The notes under the pieces: generated by a model
Told to the model about the DNA's origin: nothing
What the model saw: the letters and a program-made list of their open reading frames with translations, nothing else
Database searches by the model: none
In this document: positions 30,080 through 39,419 of the stretch, piece after piece
Numbering within the stretch: position 1 is the first letter of the stretch
Layout of the letters: each line of letters starts with the position of its first letter
Made by a program: the position numbers and the translations under genes
NCBI GenBank assembly: GCA_945902215.1
Contig: CAMDML010000003.1
Location: 20,033 to 84,032 of the forward strand
Direction: 5' to 3'
Source of the DNA: Klebsiella pneumoniae
GTDB taxonomy: Bacteria; Pseudomonadota; Gammaproteobacteria; Pseudomonadales; Pseudohongiellaceae
Length of the DNA stretch: 64,000 nt

Positions 30080-31136
30080 ATTGAAGAACGACCGCTTCCT
30101 GCGGGCGCTGCTGCGTCAGCCTGTGGATATAACCCCGGTGTGGATGATGCGACAGGCCGGGCGCTACTTGCCCGAGTACCGCGAATTACGAGCCAAGGCC
30201 GGCGACTTCATGAACCTTTGCCAGAATCCCCAACAGGCTTGTGAAGTCACGCTGCAACCGCTGCGCCGCTTTGCCCTCGATGCGGCAATCCTCTTCTCTG
30301 ACATTCTCACTGTGCCTGATGCAATGGGGCTCGGTCTCTATTTCGGCGCAGGCGAAGGCCCGAAATTCCGCAAGCCGGTGCGCACCGCCGCCGATGTTGC
30401 CGCGCTGCCGGTGATTAACGCAGCCAAAGATCTCGGGTATGTAATGGATGCCGTAAAACTGATTCGGCACGAACTCAACGGCGCTGTGCCGTTAATAGGT
30501 TTCTCCGGTAGCCCGTGGACCATCGCTACCTATATGGTTGAAGGCGGCTCCAGCAAGGACTTCTCAATCATCAAACAGATGATGATGGCAACGCCGGAAC
30601 TTCTGCATGAAATTCTCGAAAAAGTCGCGCTGTCAGTAATCGACTATCTCAATGCGCAAATCCGTGCCGGCGCCCAAGCCGTGCAGATTTTTGACACGTG
30701 GGGCGGCGTGTTGAGTCCCCATGCCTATAAAATTTTTTCGCTGCAATACATGGAGAAGATCATCAAAGGACTTGTTCGTGAAAGTGAAGGCCGGCGCGTG
30801 CCTGTCATCGTATTCACAAAAAATGGCGGACTCTGGTTGGAACAGATCGCAGCGATTGGGTGCGATTGCGTCGGACTCGACTGGACCATCGACATCGGTG
30901 CAGCGCGCAAGCGCATTGGCAACCAGGTTGCTTTGCAGGGCAACATGGACCCTGCTGTGCTTTATGCCGATGCAGCACGCATACGTGAAGAAGTTGCATT
31001 GATCCTGGCCCAGTACGGGTCGGGGAACGGTCATGTCTTCAATCTGGGGCATGGCATACATCAGCACGTCAAACCGGAACATGCCGCCGTGTTTATTGAA
31101 GCCGTACACGAGTTGTCTGCCCGGTATCATGAGTAG
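30048..31136 (+). CDS. hemE: Uroporphyrinogen decarboxylase
   Basis: HemE (362 residues) removes four carboxyl groups from uroporphyrinogen III to give coproporphyrinogen III in haem synthesis. [23 protein letters not shown] includes the family start, and [11 protein letters not shown] and [12 protein letters not shown] are the active-site segments. The first ten residues or so ([11 protein letters not shown]) do not look like other HemE proteins, because they are encoded by the spacer and right arm of a REP-like element. ATG 30048 has a weak AGG upstream. TTG 30081 after the element would restore the usual N-terminus but has no better ribosome site. folK follows after eight bases. Confidence 0.96.
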   Translation: MNEANQRTLTPLKNDRFLRALLRQPVDITPVWMMRQAGRYLPEYRELRAKAGDFMNLCQNPQQACEVTLQPLRRFALDAAILFSDILTVPDAMGLGLYFGAGEGPKFRKPVRTAADVAALPVINAAKDLGYVMDAVKLIRHELNGAVPLIGFSGSPWTIATYMVEGGSSKDFSIIKQMMMATPELLHEILEKVALSVIDYLNAQIRAGAQAVQIFDTWGGVLSPHAYKIFSLQYMEKIIKGLVRESEGRRVPVIVFTKNGGLWLEQIAAIGCDCVGLDWTIDIGAARKRIGNQVALQGNMDPAVLYADAARIREEVALILAQYGSGNGHVFNLGHGIHQHVKPEHAAVFIEAVHELSARYHE

Positions 31137-31144
31137 GGGCCGCC

Positions 31145-31666
31145 ATGCGCCGAAAGCTAACCTCAGGTCATGCTTTCGTCGCGCTGGGCGCCAATCTGCC
31201 CGGAGAGACCGGTAGTCCCGAAGAGTCGCTGCGCAAGGCCATTGCCGCGCTGATTCCGCATTCGCAACACCTGCCGGTTATCTCCGGCTTCTACGAATCC
31301 GAACCCAAGGATTCGCCGCCGGATTCGCCGCTCTATATCAATGCCGTTGTTGCCCTGTTGCCGCGCCCTGATGAAGATCCCTTCTCACTGCTGAAAAAAT
31401 TGCAGCACATCGAATATTCGCTTGGGCGCATCCGCACCGGAGTGCACAACGAAGCACGCACGCTCGACCTCGACCTGCTCGCATTCGGCACAGTGGTTTG
31501 CAACACACCGGAACTCACGCTGCCGCACCCGCGCGCGCATGAACGTCGATTTGTATTGCAACCATGGATGGAAATAGCAGGCGAGAGCTGGAAGCTCGCA
31601 GGCAAGACATTGGGGCGGTGGTTCTTTGAATGCCAGGACCCGCCCCTGTTCCGCTTGCCCGACTGA
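31145..31666 (+). CDS. folK: HPPK-type 2-amino-4-hydroxy-6-hydroxymethyldihydropteridine pyrophosphokinase
   Basis: FolK (173 residues) transfers pyrophosphate from ATP to 6-hydroxymethyl-7,8-dihydropterin in folate synthesis. AFVALGANLPGETGSPEESL is the N-terminal signature; YESEPKDSP and LYINAVVALL follow; the ARTLDLDLLAFG segment carries the two Asp that bind Mg. LPHPRAHERRFVLQPW is the conserved C-terminal strand. The start ATG 31145 is eight bases after hemE, so the two are probably co-transcribed. It converges on the MetF-like gene with 22 bases between stops. Confidence 0.92.
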   Translation: MRRKLTSGHAFVALGANLPGETGSPEESLRKAIAALIPHSQHLPVISGFYESEPKDSPPDSPLYINAVVALLPRPDEDPFSLLKKLQHIEYSLGRIRTGVHNEARTLDLDLLAFGTVVCNTPELTLPHPRAHERRFVLQPWMEIAGESWKLAGKTLGRWFFECQDPPLFRLPD

Positions 31667-31688
31667 CGGGCATAAAAAACCCCGGCGG

Positions 31689-32588
31689 TCAGATCTCAAC
31701 CGTCAGATCGAAACCTTCGTCGTTCAGTTGGAACTTGCCGTCCATAACCGCATACAGCCACTTGGAAGATTTTGCTAGGCCGCCCAGTGGGTACAGATGG
31801 CATTGCGTGATACCGCAGGCGGGATCGTTGGCCTGGTAGTTGGCAAGATCGCGCGTAATCTTGTCGGGCATGCGCGTGGTCAACAGCTTGGCAAGGTTGG
31901 CGGCCTGCCGCGTGATGATGCGCATGGAAGGACCAATGCCGCACGCAGTGGCATGTGCCAGCAGGGTCTTGATCGTGGCGAGGCCGGGTATGCCGATGTG
32001 GATCGGCAGTTCATTGCCTTCGGCACGGATGCGTTTGTCCCACGCGATGATCGGCTCGGCTTCAAAGCAGAACTGCGTCGTGATGTACATCTCGATGCCA
32101 TGCTCTTTCGCGTACTTATTCTTTTCCAGCAGCGCCTCGGTGACTGCCTCCGGCTTGATGTCGGGCGATCCTTCCGGGTGACCGGCAACGCCGAGCTTTT
32201 TGATGCCGTACTTCTGGAAGAGGTCGGTGCGCAGCACTTCCATCGAGCTGGAGAAATCGCCTACCGGGTTGGTCACGCCGCCGCCGATCAGCAGCGCTTC
32301 ATCGACCTGAGCTTCTGCCTGCATGATTTTCAGAGTGTCTTCGAAGAATTTCAGGTTGGGAATGGAGCGGGCGGCGAAGTGCGGTACTGGCTTCATGCCT
32401 TCAGCAAAGAGGCGTTTGACCGTAGCCACGGTGTCAGCGATGTCGGAACCGGGTAGGAAAGTAACGAACACGGTTGTTCCGGGGCGCAGCATGGTACGAA
32501 AATCTTCAATTTTCTTGGCGCCGCCGGGGGTGACTTCAAGCGAGGTGTTGTGGAGGAATTTCAGGATGTTCTGGGTTTCGTTGGACAC
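31689..32588 (-). CDS. Divergent methylenetetrahydrofolate reductase-like protein
   Basis: The 299-residue protein has the length and barrel signatures of MetF-type flavin reductases: VPHFAARSIPN, ALLIGGGVTNPVGDF, LGVAGHPEGSPD and ITTQFCFEAEPI. In canonical MetF the first strand carries the catalytic Glu in FEFFPPK; here the matching strand reads VFVTFLPGSD, with Thr at that position. The protein may therefore act on another substrate, or belong to the divergent MTHFR group seen in some proteobacteria. Translation starts at GTG 32588; a run of eight G on the plus strand (32610-32617) lies just upstream. It is alone on its strand between folK and yaeQ. Confidence 0.75.
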   Translation of the reverse strand: MSNETQNILKFLHNTSLEVTPGGAKKIEDFRTMLRPGTTVFVTFLPGSDIADTVATVKRLFAEGMKPVPHFAARSIPNLKFFEDTLKIMQAEAQVDEALLIGGGVTNPVGDFSSSMEVLRTDLFQKYGIKKLGVAGHPEGSPDIKPEAVTEALLEKNKYAKEHGIEMYITTQFCFEAEPIIAWDKRIRAEGNELPIHIGIPGLATIKTLLAHATACGIGPSMRIITRQAANLAKLLTTRMPDKITRDLANYQANDPACGITQCHLYPLGGLAKSSKWLYAVMDGKFQLNDEGFDLTVEI

Positions 32589-32672
32589 AGCGAACTACCT
32601 TTGTTGGGCGGGGGGGGATTTGGGAGGGTATTCTATCCGGCAGCAGCAGGCAAACCAAGCGGTTCGGCTGCA

Positions 32673-33215
32673 TTATCGGCCGAGGGGTATCCGCTTCACA
32701 ACACAGGTCAGGGTTTCCTCACCCGCGGTCAAATACAGGTGCCGCTCGGCGACGGTCAGTGCGAAATTCATGCGCCGAGCCAGCTTTTTGACCAGCTCAG
32801 CGAGCCAGACCCGGTCGATGGCATACAGTTCCAGGGCCTCCATCCGGTGAATCTTCTCGGCTGCAAGCCTTGTGGCCAAGAGTTCGGCATCCTTGTGGCA
32901 GTACACCGCCACACGCGGTGCAGCCTTGCTGGCCCGGTGCAGGCGGTCAGCGTCCGGGGTGCCGATTTCGATCCAGGTCAGCAGCGTTCCCGTTAGATCG
33001 CGCACTGAAACTGTGGGCTCGTCGGGGTCGGAAAGTCCCTTGGAAAAAGCGATGCCATCGGTGTATTCGAGACAGTAAGCTAGTACCCGGGTGAGCAAGT
33101 AATCGGCAGTTTCCGAGGGATGCTGTGCCGCGCGAATTTCAAGGGTTTCATACACCCCGCGATCGGAATCAGCGAGCTCGACATTGAAGACATAAATAGT
33201 GGCACCAAGAGCCAT
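32673..33215 (-). CDS. yaeQ: YaeQ family protein
   Basis: The 180-residue protein matches YaeQ in length and sequence: MALGATIYVFNVELADSDRG, HPSETADYLLTRVLAYCLEY, FSKGLSDPDEPTVSVRDLTG and the later DRVWLAELVKKLARRM. YaeQ has a PD-(D/E)XK-like fold; its role is not established, though an effect on RfaH-dependent expression has been reported. It begins two bases after the bioA stop, so it is probably translated from the bioA message. Confidence 0.92.
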   Translation of the reverse strand: MALGATIYVFNVELADSDRGVYETLEIRAAQHPSETADYLLTRVLAYCLEYTDGIAFSKGLSDPDEPTVSVRDLTGTLLTWIEIGTPDADRLHRASKAAPRVAVYCHKDAELLATRLAAEKIHRMEALELYAIDRVWLAELVKKLARRMNFALTVAERHLYLTAGEETLTCVVKRIPLGR

Positions 33216-33217
33216 CG

Positions 33218-34501
33218 TTACCTCGGGGTTGTTGCAGGCGTTGCAGCAAAAGCATGAATGGCGGCAGTGAGTTGGCTGAGCTCTTCATGGTTGATGATGT
33301 ATGGTGGCATCAAATAGACGAGTCTGCCGAAGGGCCTGATCCATACGCCGCGTTCGACGAAGAAGCGCTGCGCATCCGCCATGTTTACTTCTACGCGCAT
33401 TTCAACAATCCCGATTGCACCCAACACGCGCACGTCGGCCACGGTTGGCAAGGCTCTGCAGGATTCAAGTTGCGCACGCAGTTGCGTTTCGATGGCTGTG
33501 ATGCGCTGCTGCCACGGTGACTCAAGCAACAGGTTGATGCTCGCCACCGCCACAGCGCAGGCCAATGGGTTGGCCATGAAGGTGGGGCCGTGCATGAACA
33601 CGCCGCTGTTGCGCGAAATTTCTGCGCTCACCTTGTTGGTGCAGAGCGTTGCTGCGAGTGTCATATAGCCGCCTGTCAGCGCTTTCCCCAGGCACAGAAT
33701 GTCAGGCGTGATGTGTGCATGCTCGCACGCGAAAAGTTTCCCGCTGCGGCCAAAACCCGTGGCGATTTCGTCGGCGATAAGCAGCACATCGAATTCATCG
33801 CAGAGCCTGCGCGCCTCGCGTAAATAGTCGGCAGAATAGAAAAACATACGGCCTGCGCCTTGCACGATCGGTTCGAGAATTACCGCGGCAATTTCACTGC
33901 GATGCTTAGCCAGCAGGGCGCGCAGTTCGTCGAGTTCATAAGCAGGACATGAGTTGCCAAAAGGAGTGTGCGGTTCACTCACGAAGAATTGCTGCTGCAA
34001 TGCTGCGCCGAAGAGTTGGTGCATCCCGCCAACCGGATCGCACACCGACATCGCTGCAAACGTGTCGCCATGATAGCCCTTGCGGATTGTCAGCAGCCTT
34101 TGTCTGGTTGGCTGGCCACGCTGGCTCCAGTACTGCAGAGCCATCTTGATGGCGACTTCAACACTGACCGAACCAGAGTCGCTGAAGAACACATGATCCA
34201 GTCCTGGCGGTGTCAGTTCAACCAGCAGCTTGCCCAACTCCACCGCAGGTTTATGCGTCAGCCCGCCGAACATCACATGCGCCATTTTGTCGATCTGCGT
34301 TTTTGCGGCAGTATCCAGCACAGGGTGCCGATAACCGTGAATCGCGCTCCACCACGACGCCATGCCGTCGATCAGCGTCGTGCCGTTTTCCAGGTGCAGG
34401 CGCACACCCTCGGCGGACACCACCGGATACACCGGCAATGGCTGTTGCATCGAAGTGTATGGATGCCAGAGGTGTTCTTTGTCGAAGTCGAGGTCAATCA
34501 T
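33218..34501 (-). CDS. bioA: Adenosylmethionine-8-amino-7-oxononanoate aminotransferase
   Basis: BioA (427 residues) converts KAPA to DAPA with S-adenosylmethionine as amino donor in biotin synthesis. Family features are HLWHPYTSM at the N-terminus, the fold-type I PLP signature [20 protein letters not shown], and the PLP-lysine in [15 protein letters not shown]. The start is ATG 34501. The gene is separate from, and on the opposite strand to, bioB-bioF-bioC-bioD; comF stands between them. The bases just upstream are a string of short tandem repeats with no clear ribosome site (GCGTCCCT before ATG). Confidence 0.97.
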   Translation of the reverse strand: MIDLDFDKEHLWHPYTSMQQPLPVYPVVSAEGVRLHLENGTTLIDGMASWWSAIHGYRHPVLDTAAKTQIDKMAHVMFGGLTHKPAVELGKLLVELTPPGLDHVFFSDSGSVSVEVAIKMALQYWSQRGQPTRQRLLTIRKGYHGDTFAAMSVCDPVGGMHQLFGAALQQQFFVSEPHTPFGNSCPAYELDELRALLAKHRSEIAAVILEPIVQGAGRMFFYSADYLREARRLCDEFDVLLIADEIATGFGRSGKLFACEHAHITPDILCLGKALTGGYMTLAATLCTNKVSAEISRNSGVFMHGPTFMANPLACAVAVASINLLLESPWQQRITAIETQLRAQLESCRALPTVADVRVLGAIGIVEMRVEVNMADAQRFFVERGVWIRPFGRLVYLMPPYIINHEELSQLTAAIHAFAATPATTPR

Positions 34502-34502
34502 A

Positions 34503-34578
34503 GGGACGCTTAAAAAATGAGACGCTTAAAAAATGAGACGCATAAAAAAGAGACGCATAAAAAAGAGACGCATAAAAT
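34503..34578. repeat. Short tandem repeats upstream of bioA
   Basis: About five copies of a 14-16 base unit run directly into the bioA start. On the plus strand the units resemble GAGACGCATAAAAAA; two copies have GCTTAAAAAAT instead. The copies differ slightly in A-run length. They occupy the space where the bioA leader and ribosome site should be. Confidence 0.8.
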
Positions 34579-34641
34579 AGGGGCGGTGCTAAAACAGGGC
34601 GAGCAAGTAGATACATAGCCAGCGGTGATTACAAGCCCTGC

Positions 34642-35388
34642 TTACGCGCGTGCTATACACCATACATGGACTTCGAGGTTGTGCGTGCAATCATGTCGCA
34701 GCACGCGCGCCAGCTCATGAACAGTACTCATCGTTGTTACGACATCGTCGATCAGCGCCACTGAGTTGCAACTTTCCGGTATCGCCGCATGTTGCAGCCG
34801 GAAAGCCCGCCGCAGGTTGCGCTTGCGTTCCCGCGCACTCAAGCCTTGTTGTGGTTGAGTTTGGCGGACGCGCTCCAGCAGATTATGCGCGACCGGAATC
34901 TGCAGCCCTTCCCCCAACTGCCGTGCCAATACCAGTGCCTGATTAAAGCCGCGTTCGCGCAAGCGCACGGTGTGCAGAGGAACGGGGATCAGTAAATCGG
35001 GCAAAGGTTGGGTTCGATAGTCTTTCCGGAGCTGTTCGAGCAACAGTGTTCCCAGCACACTGCCATGTTGGAGACTGGCCTGGTATTTGAAACGGGTGAT
35101 CAGGGTGCTAACCGGTTCCGTGTAGGCGAAGGCGGCCACGGTGCGGGTCATGCGCCAGTTGCGGCTTAGGCAGTGGCCACATTGGCGGCTTGAATAGTCA
35201 CCCGGCGGCAGGGGCAGGGCGCAGGTCCGGCAGGGGCGCTCGATGGAAGAAAGTGAGAGCTGACAGGGTACACACAGGTCGTACTTGCGACGGCTCGCTC
35301 TTCGGCATACAACGCAGACACCTGGTAGTAGCCAGAACTGTGCGCTTTTTAACCATTGGGAAACTGCAGATGTCAGTCTGGTTGACAT
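34642..35388 (-). CDS. ComF family phosphoribosyltransferase-like protein
   Basis: From ATG 35388 (MSTRLTSAVSQWLK) the protein has 248 residues. The N-terminal half has zinc-finger-like cysteines (CVVC, CVPC, CRTC, CGHC) and the C-terminal half is a phosphoribosyltransferase fold with LLIPVPLH, RERGFNQALVLA and the PRPP loop VALIDDVVTT. ComF proteins are linked to DNA uptake in competent bacteria; GntX, the E. coli relative, is linked to gluconate use. The bioA upstream repeats begin after its stop; it is divergent from bioB. Its presence with type IV pili in the window fits natural competence but does not prove it. Confidence 0.9.
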   Translation of the reverse strand: MSTRLTSAVSQWLKSAQFWLLPGVCVVCRRASRRKYDLCVPCQLSLSSIERPCRTCALPLPPGDYSSRQCGHCLSRNWRMTRTVAAFAYTEPVSTLITRFKYQASLQHGSVLGTLLLEQLRKDYRTQPLPDLLIPVPLHTVRLRERGFNQALVLARQLGEGLQIPVAHNLLERVRQTQPQQGLSARERKRNLRRAFRLQHAAIPESCNSVALIDDVVTTMSTVHELARVLRHDCTHNLEVHVWCIARA

Positions 35389-35498
35389 ATCAGGGGCTCG
35401 CACTACTATATCTATCAATTGAGGCGGGTTCGTCCCAACTTCTGCCAATAGTCTAGTCCCAAACCCGGTTCCTGCCAGAATTCATCGCCTGAACATTA

Positions 35499-35527
35499 CT
35501 TGTGAGCCTTGTGAGCCTTGTGAGCCT
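35499..35527. repeat. 9-bp tandem repeat in bioB leader
   Basis: CTTGTGAGC is repeated three times in tandem (35499-35525), followed by a partial copy leading into GAGAGACC, the likely ribosome site, before ATG 35541. The unit length allows copies to be gained or lost by slippage. Confidence 0.75.
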
Positions 35528-35540
35528 TGAGAGACCCGAT

Positions 35541-36608
35541 ATGACAGCCACCCTGCGCCACGACTGGCAAAACCACGAAATCGAAGCCCTGTTCCAGCTG
35601 CCGCTCAACGACCTCTTGTTCCACGCGCAGAGCGCCCATCGCCAGCATTTCGATCCAAATGCGGTGCAAGTCAGCACCCTGCTGTCGATCAAGACCGGTT
35701 CTTGTCCCGAAGACTGCAAGTACTGCTCGCAGAGCGGCCACTACAACACTGAACTGGAAAAGGAAAAGCTGCTGGAAGTGGAGAAGGTGCTCGGCGAAGC
35801 ACGCCGTGCGAAAGACAGTGGTGCCTCGCGCTTCTGCATGGGTGCGGCGTGGAAGCATCCATCGAAGAAAGATTTTCCGCTTGTGCTAGAGATGGTGAAG
35901 GGCGTGCGCGCACTGGGACTTGAAACCTGCATGACACTTGGGCAGTTGTCGCAGGAGCAGACTGCAGCACTCGCTGAAGCTGGCCTCGACTACTACAACC
36001 ACAATATCGACACATCGCGTGAGTATTACGCAAAGATCATTACCACGCGGTTGTTCGATGAGCGCCTCGACACTCTGGCGCATGTCCGTGACGCCGGTAT
36101 CAAGGTGTGCAGCGGCGGCATTGTCGGCATGGGCGAAAGTTTCCAAGACCGTATCGGTTTCCTGCGCGAACTCGCCAACCTGCCGCAACATCCTGAAAGC
36201 GTGCCGATCAACAACCTCGTCAAGATCAAGGGAACGCCACTGGAAAATGCACCGGATCTCGACTCCTTTGACTTCGTGCGCATGATCGCAGTGGCGCGCA
36301 TCCTGATGCCACATTCCCACGTAAGGTTGTCCGCCGGTCGCGAGCAGATGAACGATGAGATGCAGGCTTTGTGCTTCTTCGCTGGCGCCAACTCGATTTT
36401 CTACGGCGAAAAACTGCTGACGACATCCAATCCGCTGGCCAATGACGATATGGCCTTGTTTGCGCGCCTCGGCATTCACCCAGAAGTGCGAGAAAACTCT
36501 GCAGACCCGCGCAGTCCTTGCAAGCAACCGGGAGCGGATGAAAGCGATAAAGAACCACTGATCCACTCGGGGTCGAGTGAGCGGTTTTACGATGCGGCGA
36601 CGCACTGA
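35541..36608 (+). CDS. bioB: Biotin synthase
   Basis: BioB is the radical SAM enzyme that inserts sulfur into dethiobiotin. From ATG 35541 it has 355 residues. The radical SAM cysteines are Cys55, Cys59 and Cys62 in [27 protein letters not shown] and [14 protein letters not shown] belong to the sites for SAM, the 2Fe-2S cluster and substrate. An upstream in-frame reading (from 35502) is only the tandem repeat. It leads the bioB-bioF-bioC-bioD operon, nine bases before bioF. Confidence 0.98.
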   Translation: MTATLRHDWQNHEIEALFQLPLNDLLFHAQSAHRQHFDPNAVQVSTLLSIKTGSCPEDCKYCSQSGHYNTELEKEKLLEVEKVLGEARRAKDSGASRFCMGAAWKHPSKKDFPLVLEMVKGVRALGLETCMTLGQLSQEQTAALAEAGLDYYNHNIDTSREYYAKIITTRLFDERLDTLAHVRDAGIKVCSGGIVGMGESFQDRIGFLRELANLPQHPESVPINNLVKIKGTPLENAPDLDSFDFVRMIAVARILMPHSHVRLSAGREQMNDEMQALCFFAGANSIFYGEKLLTTSNPLANDDMALFARLGIHPEVRENSADPRSPCKQPGADESDKEPLIHSGSSERFYDAATH

Positions 36609-36617
36609 CTGCACGGC

Positions 36618-37841
36618 ATGCCCGGTTTTACGGACAAGCTTCAAGCAAGCCTCGACGCGCGCAAGGCTGAACATCTGTACCGCAGTCGCCGCGTCCAGGA
36701 CTCACCGCAAGCGCCGGAAGTCATCAGCAACGGCAAGTCGATGCTGGCGTTCTGCAGTAATGACTATCTTGGTTTGGCAAATCACCCCGACGTAATCACG
36801 GCGTTCAAGCACGGACTCGATATTTACGGTGCCGGGAGCGGTGCGTCCCATCTCGTAGCGGGCCACAGCCGCGCACATCATGCCTTGGAAGAAGAGCTCG
36901 CCGCGTTTACTGGGCGCAGCCGGGCACTGGTATTTTCAAGTGGCTTTATGGCCAATGTCGGCGTGCTGTGTGCGCTTGCCGGCAAACAGGATCATGTCTT
37001 TGAAGACCGCCTCAACCACGCCTCTCTGCTCGATGGTGGCCTGTATTCCGGTGCGGCGTTCAAACGCTACCCGCATCTGGACATGGCGCAGCTCGCCACC
37101 ATGCTGGCTAAATCAGAAACGCAAGGACAGCGCTTTATCGTCAGCGATGGCGTGTTCAGCATGGACGGGGATATTGCACCGCTCGCGCAGCTGCTCGCAG
37201 TAGCAGAGCGTAATGCCGCTGTTGTCATGCTGGACGACGCGCACGGCTTCGGTTGTCTGGGTAGCACGGGTGGCGGACTGGCACAGGTTGTGCGCGAACA
37301 AGGTTGTGACTCAGGCGAAGCCAGGCTCGCGATTCTGGTGGGCACCTTTGGCAAAGCCTTGGGTACTGCAGGTGCTTTTGTTGCAGGAAGCGCAGCGCTG
37401 ATCGAAACTCTGATCCAGTTCTGCCGTCCCTACATATATACCACTGCATTGCCCCCGGCTGTTGCCGAAGCCACGCGTTGCAGTTTACGACTTGTGCAGC
37501 AGGAAGCCTGGCGGCGTGAGCATCTGCAGACTTTGATTGCGCAATTCCGTGTTGGCTGCATGCAGCTCGGGTTAACCCTGACTGATTCGCCCACGCCGAT
37601 CCAGGGCTTGTTGCTCGGCGCAGCGGAAGCAGCCCTGTTTGCCAGCCGGTATCTGGAAGAGCAGGGCATTCTGGTCAGCGCAATACGTCCACCCACAGTG
37701 CCCAACGGCACAGCGCGGCTAAGGATCAGTTTCAGTGCGATGCATAGCCAGGCGCAGGTGGAGCGCTTGCTCGCAGCGCTGGCAACTCTGGCACCGCAGC
37801 TGCAACAGCGCGAAGCAAAAATGCAGGAGCAGCAAGCATGA
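36618..37841 (+). CDS. bioF: 8-amino-7-oxononanoate synthase
   Basis: BioF (407 residues) condenses pimeloyl-ACP or -CoA with L-alanine to form KAPA. LAFCSNDYLGLANHP is the family start; GAGSGASHLVAGHS, the PLP-ring contacts DDAHGFGCLG, and the PLP-lysine in GTFGKALGTAGAF are present. The C-terminus is slightly longer than usual, with a Gln-rich tail. It overlaps bioC by four bases (ATGA), indicating coupled translation. Confidence 0.97.
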   Translation: MPGFTDKLQASLDARKAEHLYRSRRVQDSPQAPEVISNGKSMLAFCSNDYLGLANHPDVITAFKHGLDIYGAGSGASHLVAGHSRAHHALEEELAAFTGRSRALVFSSGFMANVGVLCALAGKQDHVFEDRLNHASLLDGGLYSGAAFKRYPHLDMAQLATMLAKSETQGQRFIVSDGVFSMDGDIAPLAQLLAVAERNAAVVMLDDAHGFGCLGSTGGGLAQVVREQGCDSGEARLAILVGTFGKALGTAGAFVAGSAALIETLIQFCRPYIYTTALPPAVAEATRCSLRLVQQEAWRREHLQTLIAQFRVGCMQLGLTLTDSPTPIQGLLLGAAEAALFASRYLEEQGILVSAIRPPTVPNGTARLRISFSAMHSQAQVERLLAALATLAPQLQQREAKMQEQQA

Positions 37842-38617
37842 CTGCTGCGCAGTTGCACATTGCCCGCTCCTTCGGTCAGGCCGCTGCACATTACGACGAA
37901 TTTGCAGTATTGCAGCGCGAAGTGGCCGACAGTTTGCTGGTGGGCATTGCTGTGGCTGCTCCTGGCGCGATGCTTGATCTCGGTTGCGGCACGGGTTATT
38001 GCGCGGGCAAGTTGAGTGCGCGCTTCCCGGCAGCACAGCTCGTGGCGCTTGATCTGGCGTTGCCGATGCTTCATGCAGCGGCAGCCCACGCATCATGCGA
38101 GACACAGTTACTGTGTGCCGATATGCAGGCGCTGCCGCTGCACAACGCTGTGGCCGAGCTTGCTGTGTCCAGTTTGAGCTTGCAGTGGTGTGCCGATGTG
38201 CAGCAGGTGTTTTCCGAGCTGTTCCGCGTCCTGCGGCCCGGCGGTCAAGCCCTGCTCAGTACCTTCGGCCCCGCCACGCTGCGTGAACTCGGCAGTGCGT
38301 GGAACGTGGCAGATGCCCATGTGCATGTGAACAAATTTGTGGGGCAAGCCTTGTTGGAACAAACGGCGCGAGCTGTCGGCTTCAGCGTGACTACAACCCG
38401 CGAAATTAAAGTGCGCTACTACGCATCGCTGCGCGCCATCGCGCGCGAACTCAAAGGTATTGGTGCGCATAATATGAACGACGGCCGAGCGTACGGTTTG
38501 ACACCGCGTGCCGCGTTCGTGCGTGCCGAACAGGAATTCAGCAAGGGTCTGGTACCTGGGCAGGGCATCCCGGTTACCTGGGAAATGTATTACTTCGATT
38601 TAAGGAAACCGCAATGA
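37838..38617 (+). CDS. bioC: Malonyl-ACP O-methyltransferase
   Basis: BioC (259 residues) methylates malonyl-ACP so that pimelate can be built by fatty acid synthesis. The SAM site is MLDLGCGTGYCAGKLS; LDLALPMLHAA, ELAVSSLSLQW, LSTFGPATLREL and VTWEMYYFDLRKP are typical of BioC rather than of other methyltransferases. The pathway also needs a pimeloyl-ACP methyl ester esterase (BioH or equivalent), which is not in this operon. It overlaps bioF and bioD by four bases each. Confidence 0.94.
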   Translation: MTAAQLHIARSFGQAAAHYDEFAVLQREVADSLLVGIAVAAPGAMLDLGCGTGYCAGKLSARFPAAQLVALDLALPMLHAAAAHASCETQLLCADMQALPLHNAVAELAVSSLSLQWCADVQQVFSELFRVLRPGGQALLSTFGPATLRELGSAWNVADAHVHVNKFVGQALLEQTARAVGFSVTTTREIKVRYYASLRAIARELKGIGAHNMNDGRAYGLTPRAAFVRAEQEFSKGLVPGQGIPVTWEMYYFDLRKPQ

Positions 38618-39312
38618 GCACACTGCGCAAGAGTTTCTTTGTAACCGGTACTGACACCGACATTGGCAAGACCCTCGTTTGTTGTGCCATGCTCCGTGCG
38701 GCAGCGGTAGCCGGACGCAGCACCGTTGGCATGAAGCCGCTGGCTGCAGGGGGCGCCCAGACCCCGGAAGGATTGCGCAACGCTGATGCCCTGCAATTAA
38801 TGGCGGCGAGCTCATTGCAACTGTCCTATGACCAGATCAACCCGGTGTGTTTGGCGGAAGCAGCATCGCCACATATTGCTGCAGCGCTCAGCAACCGCAA
38901 GGTGCGCGTCGATCGCCTCGCCGGCTTCTGCCAGGGTGTGCTGAGCTTGCGCGCGAATCTGACTCTTATTGAAGGCGCCGGCGGCTGGAGCGTGCCTATA
39001 AATGAACGCGAGTTTGTTTCCGATCTGGCGAAGCAGCTCAACTTGCCGGTGATTCTTGTCGTCGGCATGCGGCTTGGCTGCTTGAATCATGCGCTGCTGA
39101 CTGGTGAGGCGATTGTGGGCAAAGGTCTACGGCTGGGTGGCTGGGTAGCCAATCGCATCGACCCGCACATGCAGTACTATGAGCAGAATCGTGACACTTT
39201 GCAGGAGTACTTCAATGTGCCGCTGCTGGCCGAGATTCCCTTTCTGACCGGGTCCGACCTTGTGTCACAAGCCGCCGGCCATGTTGCGTTGGATCAATTT
39301 CTGCCAGATTGA
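38614..39312 (+). CDS. bioD: Dethiobiotin synthetase
   Basis: BioD (232 residues) closes the ureido ring of DAPA using CO2 and ATP. The P-loop is [23 protein letters not shown] (substrate), [11 protein letters not shown] (Mg-binding Glu) and [17 protein letters not shown] are present. ATG 38614 overlaps the bioC stop, and the reading ends just before the trhO leader. Confidence 0.96.
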   Translation: MSTLRKSFFVTGTDTDIGKTLVCCAMLRAAAVAGRSTVGMKPLAAGGAQTPEGLRNADALQLMAASSLQLSYDQINPVCLAEAASPHIAAALSNRKVRVDRLAGFCQGVLSLRANLTLIEGAGGWSVPINEREFVSDLAKQLNLPVILVVGMRLGCLNHALLTGEAIVGKGLRLGGWVANRIDPHMQYYEQNRDTLQEYFNVPLLAEIPFLTGSDLVSQAAGHVALDQFLPD

Positions 39313-39419
39313 ACGGCATTTGTTGCTATTCTCGCTTCGAATCCCTGCGGCCTGGCAGTTATAATGCCGGCCATGAGGCTCCGGATTTACGTTCCGGCCC
39401 GCTGCAGAGAACGCATCAC

